DNA of 32,813 nucleotides from a virus: the IMG/VR virus record IMGVR_UViG_3300005253_003496, positions 1 through 32,813 of that record; one strand, given 5' to 3'. The position numbers were made by a program, and so were the translations under genes. The notes below the pieces were generated by a model, which was given only the letters and a program-made list of their open reading frames with translations, ran no database searches and was not told where the DNA came from. Shown here piece by piece: positions 30,140-32,813 of the stretch (position 1 is the stretch's first letter; each line of letters starts with the position of its first letter).

Positions 30140-30592
30140 ATGCAAGCAACTCAACCCAACAGCGGTACCCCGCAGGCTACCACTGACAGCAATATCAAGC
30201 GATACCGCGTCAGCGAAGACTTTCGCGATTACTCGGTTATGTTCGAGGTCGACCACGGCGTTCTGACCCCGCAATTCGCCCAGCAGATAAACGAGTTCTG
30301 GACCGATCACGAAAACAGAGCAGACGAAGAGGAAGGCGACCACGTAAGGGCCGTCATCCGCATGGCCGGTCATCTGGTCATTGGCCTGATGCTCCAAAGC
30401 GGTTGGGATGTCGACTTCGCGATCGGCCAGCTAGACCAGGGCAAACACTGGTCCGAAAAATTCCGCGACGAAGAAGGCTGGGGCGCTGAGAACGGCAACC
30501 CATACGGTCGCTGCGGGATCCGCATAATCGCCGCTACGGTAGAACAAGCAGGGTTTGAATCGCTGAGTTTAGAGGAGGTGATCAATGAATAA
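30140..30592 (+). CDS. DUF2528-like phage protein
   Basis: A 150-aa protein resembling the DUF2528 family found in early regions of Pseudomonas temperate phages: IKRYRVSEDFRDYSVMFEVD, HGVLTPQFAQQINEFWTDHE, GDHVRAVIRMAGHLVIGLML and a C-terminal RIIAATVEQAGFESLSLEE. Acidic, soluble, with no catalytic motif. The ATG at 30140 is served by AAAGGAG of leader cassette 3. The end overlaps the next start by 8 bases. Function unknown; the family name is recalled, not searched. Confidence 0.78.
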   Translation: MQATQPNSGTPQATTDSNIKRYRVSEDFRDYSVMFEVDHGVLTPQFAQQINEFWTDHENRADEEEGDHVRAVIRMAGHLVIGLMLQSGWDVDFAIGQLDQGKHWSEKFRDEEGWGAENGNPYGRCGIRIIAATVEQAGFESLSLEEVINE

Positions 30593-31094
30593 GCCAGACA
30601 GCAATGATTTAGACCTATTCGTGACGCTTCCTGAATGGGCTATTGGCCATACCCACGGCGAATACGTTATGGGTGCGCATCTACCAACCCGCGATGGAAG
30701 GCGTTGTGGCAATGCCCACATCATCGCAGCTGAAAGAGCCAAATGGGATGAAGCCAAAACCGTCTACATCTGCCTGACTGATGCTGGCCGGGAGATGCGG
30801 TTAACTAAAAACGAACTGGAAGAAATGTTTCATCCAACAGAGTGGATATCCGATATCGACGAGGTAAAGCGGAAATTCGGGATGCAGGCCGACCTATCCA
30901 ACATTGAAAAAGCAAGCCAGCAGCAAGACCCACTCGCACCGGGCCTACAATGGGCGACTAGACGCTGTGAGGCACTTTTGCAGCAGGGCTTCGACCGTGT
31001 ACGCCCCGAGCTTCTTGTTAAGGATTTTAAAAATTGCTTGGAATCTGCCTCAAAGATATACACCTCGAATAGAGAGGTGCGAAGTGATGATTAA
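30585..31094 (+). CDS. Unrecognised 169-aa early protein
   Basis: I do not recognise it. It begins with DLFVTLPEWAIGHTHGEYVMGA, then RRCGNAHIIAAERAKWDEAKT, a VYICLTDAGREMRLTKNELEE block, and a C-terminal helical region (PGLQWATRRCEALLQQGFD). The order strand-strand-helix with paired His and Cys residues is odd but no metal-binding pattern can be named. Strong GAGGAGG before the ATG at 30585 supports real translation. Base composition is slightly lower in GC than its neighbours. Its stop overlaps the next start. Confidence 0.75.
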   Translation: MNKPDSNDLDLFVTLPEWAIGHTHGEYVMGAHLPTRDGRRCGNAHIIAAERAKWDEAKTVYICLTDAGREMRLTKNELEEMFHPTEWISDIDEVKRKFGMQADLSNIEKASQQQDPLAPGLQWATRRCEALLQQGFDRVRPELLVKDFKNCLESASKIYTSNREVRSDD

Positions 31095-31329
31095 TCAATT
31101 CGGCCTCACCATTTTCAGCCTACTCGCCATCTGGCTCACCCAAGAGAAGCGCATCGAGCGCCGGCGCTGGGCCAGCGTCTTTGGCCTGATCAGCCAGCCT
31201 TTCTGGTTCTGGGCTGCGATCAGCTCCCAGCAGTGGGGAATTCTCCTGTTGTCCCTGCTGTATACGGCCGTCTGGGCCAAGGGCTTTTACACGCATTGGA
31301 TTGCAAAGCAGGAGGCCACCAATGCCTGA
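31087..31329 (+). CDS. Small three-helix membrane protein
   Basis: An 80-aa protein with hydrophobic segments at about residues 5-17 (FGLTIFSLLAIWL), 28-46 (ASVFGLISQPFWFWAAIS) and 50-68 (WGILLLSLLYTAVWAKGF), with a basic loop KRIERRRW between the first two. Function unknown. ATG at 31087 (GTG at 31084 is possible) overlaps the previous stop; the longer open frame upstream reads out of phase inside the previous gene and is not coding. Its stop overlaps the next start. Confidence 0.68.
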   Translation: MINQFGLTIFSLLAIWLTQEKRIERRRWASVFGLISQPFWFWAAISSQQWGILLLSLLYTAVWAKGFYTHWIAKQEATNA

Positions 31330-31552
31330 TCAAATCCTATTCAAGCCTGGCAACCCAGACGACAAGCCCGTTAAACAGCAGCTGCTCGAAGCTGAGGCCC
31401 GTTCGTGGATCCGCCGAGGTTACCGCACGACAGAACGCCTCGAAGCGCTGAAAGCACTGCTCAGGGAGAAAAAACGGCCGGAATCTAATATCAGTACGCT
31501 GGTGGAAGAAATGCGCCGGCAATGGCTGCGACGCGGCGAGTGGCTCAGCTAA
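31322..31552 (+). CDS. Unrecognised 76-aa basic protein, last gene of the early operon
   Basis: A 76-aa helical, basic protein: QQLLEAEARSWIRRGYRTTE, RLEALKALLREKKRPESN and STLVEEMRRQWLRRGEWL. The two similar helix-RRG halves (SWIRRGYR and QWLRRGEW) suggest an internal duplication. Size, charge and the position just before the integrase would suit an excision or DNA-bending factor, but no family is recognised. The ATG at 31322 overlaps the previous stop. A terminator follows 22 bases after the stop. Confidence 0.65.
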   Translation: MPDQILFKPGNPDDKPVKQQLLEAEARSWIRRGYRTTERLEALKALLREKKRPESNISTLVEEMRRQWLRRGEWLS

Positions 31553-31573
31553 GAATCAAGGCGCTGTAATTCT

Positions 31574-31596
31574 CGGCCCCATAGGGGGCCGTTTTT
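31574..31596 (+). terminator. Rho-independent terminator at the end of the early operon
   Basis: CGGCCCC, loop ATAG, GGGGCCG, then TTTTT. A perfect 7-bp stem and T-run between the last early gene and the integrase. It separates early transcription from the integrase gene, so int probably has its own promoter in the 31597-31643 gap or depends on readthrough. Confidence 0.85.
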
Positions 31597-31643
31597 ATGC
31601 CAGCCAGTTATTCTGGCTACAACACATCAGCGTGGGGACGCAC

Positions 31644-32813
31644 ATGGCAGAGGGTGTAGAGGTACGCGGTAACCGCGTGCGCGTGTACTTTCGGTACCAG
31701 GGGGAGCTGTGCCGCGAGTCAATCAGCGGCGAAGCAACGCCGGCCAACATTGCCAACGCGCAGCGCCTGGTGGGCACCATCAACTATGAAATTCAGCAAG
31801 GCGTGTTCAACTATGCCCGCCACTTCCCAGATTCGCCCAGGGTACAAACCAGCACGCTGGGGCACTATCTGGATCTGCTGCTCGATATCAAGCGCAATGA
31901 AATGGCGGTTTCAGGCTATCGGGCCTACGCCAGTAAGGTGAAAAACCATATTCGCCCTCACTGGGCACACCGGCAGGCCGATAGCGTCGATAACATTGAG
32001 GTGATGGCGTGGGTGCAGCAGCTGCTGATGCCCAAGCTGCACAATAAAACCATCCGCGATATCGTCAACATCCTGCATCAGACCTATACCCTGTACCGAG
32101 CGCGCAACCGCTCGGCGCACGATCCAACACTCGGCATTGCGATTAAGCTGCCAGACACAGAAGACGTTGACCCCTTCGACCGGGACGAGATCACCAAGAT
32201 TCTCACGCCGGATCTCGACCACCTGCAGGAACTCAACCTCGCCCAGTTCATGCTGTGGAGCGGCCCCCGCGTGTCTGAGGCCATATCGCTGGCATGGGAA
32301 GACGTGATCGATCTGGAAGCCGGCATCATTCGCTTTCGGCGCGGCCAGGTGCGCGGGCACTACAAGGTAACCAAAACCCGCCGTTCAAACCGCGAGCTCA
32401 AGCTGCTCAAACCAGCACATGACGCCCTGCTCGCCCAGGCCAAGCTGACAGCACACCTAACACCTATCGAAGTGGACGTAACAGATCGAGACAACCGCAC
32501 GGTGCGCAAACAGCGCCTGCGGTTCGTATTCCACAAAACCAGCACGCGCGCCGCCTGGACCAGCTCTGATGTGCTGCTGAAAAACTGGTGGGTAGGCCGC
32601 CTGGCTGCTGTCGGCGTGCGGTACCGCAGCCCCAACAACTGCCGCCACACCTTCGCCAGCCAGATTTTAAGCACCGGCGTGGCGCCGGTTGAGTGGGTCG
32701 CTGAATACATGGGGCACACCAACACGGCAATGATTCACCGCCACTACGGCACCTGGATACCAAAGCGTGCACACAATCAGCTAGATATAATCGCCGAAGC
32801 CCTGAATTGCTGA
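31644..32813 (+). CDS. int: Tyrosine-type site-specific integrase
   Basis: A 389-aa integrase. The N-terminal arm-binding part (about 1-60, VRGNRVRVYFRYQGELCRES) is DUF3596-like. A SAM-like core-binding domain covers about 70-170. The catalytic domain has Arg209 (WSGPRVSEA), Lys241 (HYKVTK), Arg334 (NCRHTFAS), His358 (YMGHTNT) and nucleophile Tyr368 (HRHYGTW). The box II position usually held by His in HxxR is Asn331. This position varies in related integrases, so activity is still likely. I chose ATG at 31644; GTG at 31632 is possible. In P2-like phages the attachment site usually lies beside int, so it should be just past 32813. Confidence 0.95.
   Translation: MAEGVEVRGNRVRVYFRYQGELCRESISGEATPANIANAQRLVGTINYEIQQGVFNYARHFPDSPRVQTSTLGHYLDLLLDIKRNEMAVSGYRAYASKVKNHIRPHWAHRQADSVDNIEVMAWVQQLLMPKLHNKTIRDIVNILHQTYTLYRARNRSAHDPTLGIAIKLPDTEDVDPFDRDEITKILTPDLDHLQELNLAQFMLWSGPRVSEAISLAWEDVIDLEAGIIRFRRGQVRGHYKVTKTRRSNRELKLLKPAHDALLAQAKLTAHLTPIEVDVTDRDNRTVRKQRLRFVFHKTSTRAAWTSSDVLLKNWWVGRLAAVGVRYRSPNNCRHTFASQILSTGVAPVEWVAEYMGHTNTAMIHRHYGTWIPKRAHNQLDIIAEALNC

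Noticed and set aside
31553-31643. attP within the gap before the integrase
   Set aside because: The gap is filled by a terminator and no repeat typical of an attachment core could be supported; att is more likely past the integrase end, outside the window.
1-32813. tRNA genes, CRISPR arrays or insertion sequences
   Set aside because: No cloverleaf-like segment, regularly spaced repeat array, or transposase frame was noticed on either strand.

Overview
The window is almost all of a P2-family (Peduovirinae-like) temperate phage genome, most likely an integrated prophage of a Pseudomonas-lineage gammaproteobacterium. The host call rests on the GC-rich coding sequence and on early genes of types familiar from Pseudomonas P2-like prophages (YmfL/CII-like regulator, DUF2528-like, DUF7673-like). 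The window opens exactly at the terminase stop codon and closes at the integrase stop codon. The portal gene (P2 Q) and both attachment sites therefore lie just outside. No rRNA, tRNA, CRISPR array or transposase was seen. No gene-free stretch exceeds 150 bases.

Left arm, 1-21104 (late genes, all + except the terminase): terminase large subunit (P, minus strand), scaffold/protease (O), capsid (N), small terminase (M), head completion (L), tail X, two holin candidates, an N-acetylmuramidase endolysin, nested spanins (lysB/lysC), R, S, baseplate V-W-J-I, a beta-helix tailspike, a collar-type tail fibre (H), a fibre assembly protein, an unknown small gene at the P2 Z/fun position, sheath (FI), tube (FII), E and the frameshift product E', tape measure (T), U and D. 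A 15-base motif, TGTARCGCCCCCCGC, occurs once before O, once before V and once before FI. These are the places where P2 has Ogr-dependent late promoters, so it is the best candidate for the late activator site.

Cargo and immunity, 21093-24015: five genes read leftward. The first is a Cro/CI-type repressor, followed by a PH-SHOCT protein, an exported four-repeat cysteine protein, an unrecognised 289-aa soluble protein, and a four-helix membrane protein whose end overlaps the end of D. The last two genes are separated by 2 bp and form a candidate two-gene accessory system expressed from the prophage. The divergent control region holds a good sigma70-type early promoter and two palindromic operator candidates 42 bp apart.

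Early region, 24075-31552 (+): a ribbon-helix-helix candidate, a YmfL/CII-like regulator, an AntA/AntB antirepressor, the Ogr/Delta zinc-finger late activator (moved here from its P2 place after D), two unknowns, a 920-aa zinc-finger/TOPRIM/P-loop primase-helicase in place of the P2 A rolling-circle initiator, and a run of small accessory genes. Three accessory genes are preceded by near-copies of the same leader: a hairpin with a CGGCAA loop, then AAAGGAGAGCACC and ATG. A strong terminator at 31574-31596 separates this operon from the tyrosine integrase at 31644-32813.

Most adjacent genes overlap by 4-10 bases (ATGA/GTGA junctions), so translational coupling is probably widespread. All functional calls come from reading the translated sequence and recalling families; no search was run.
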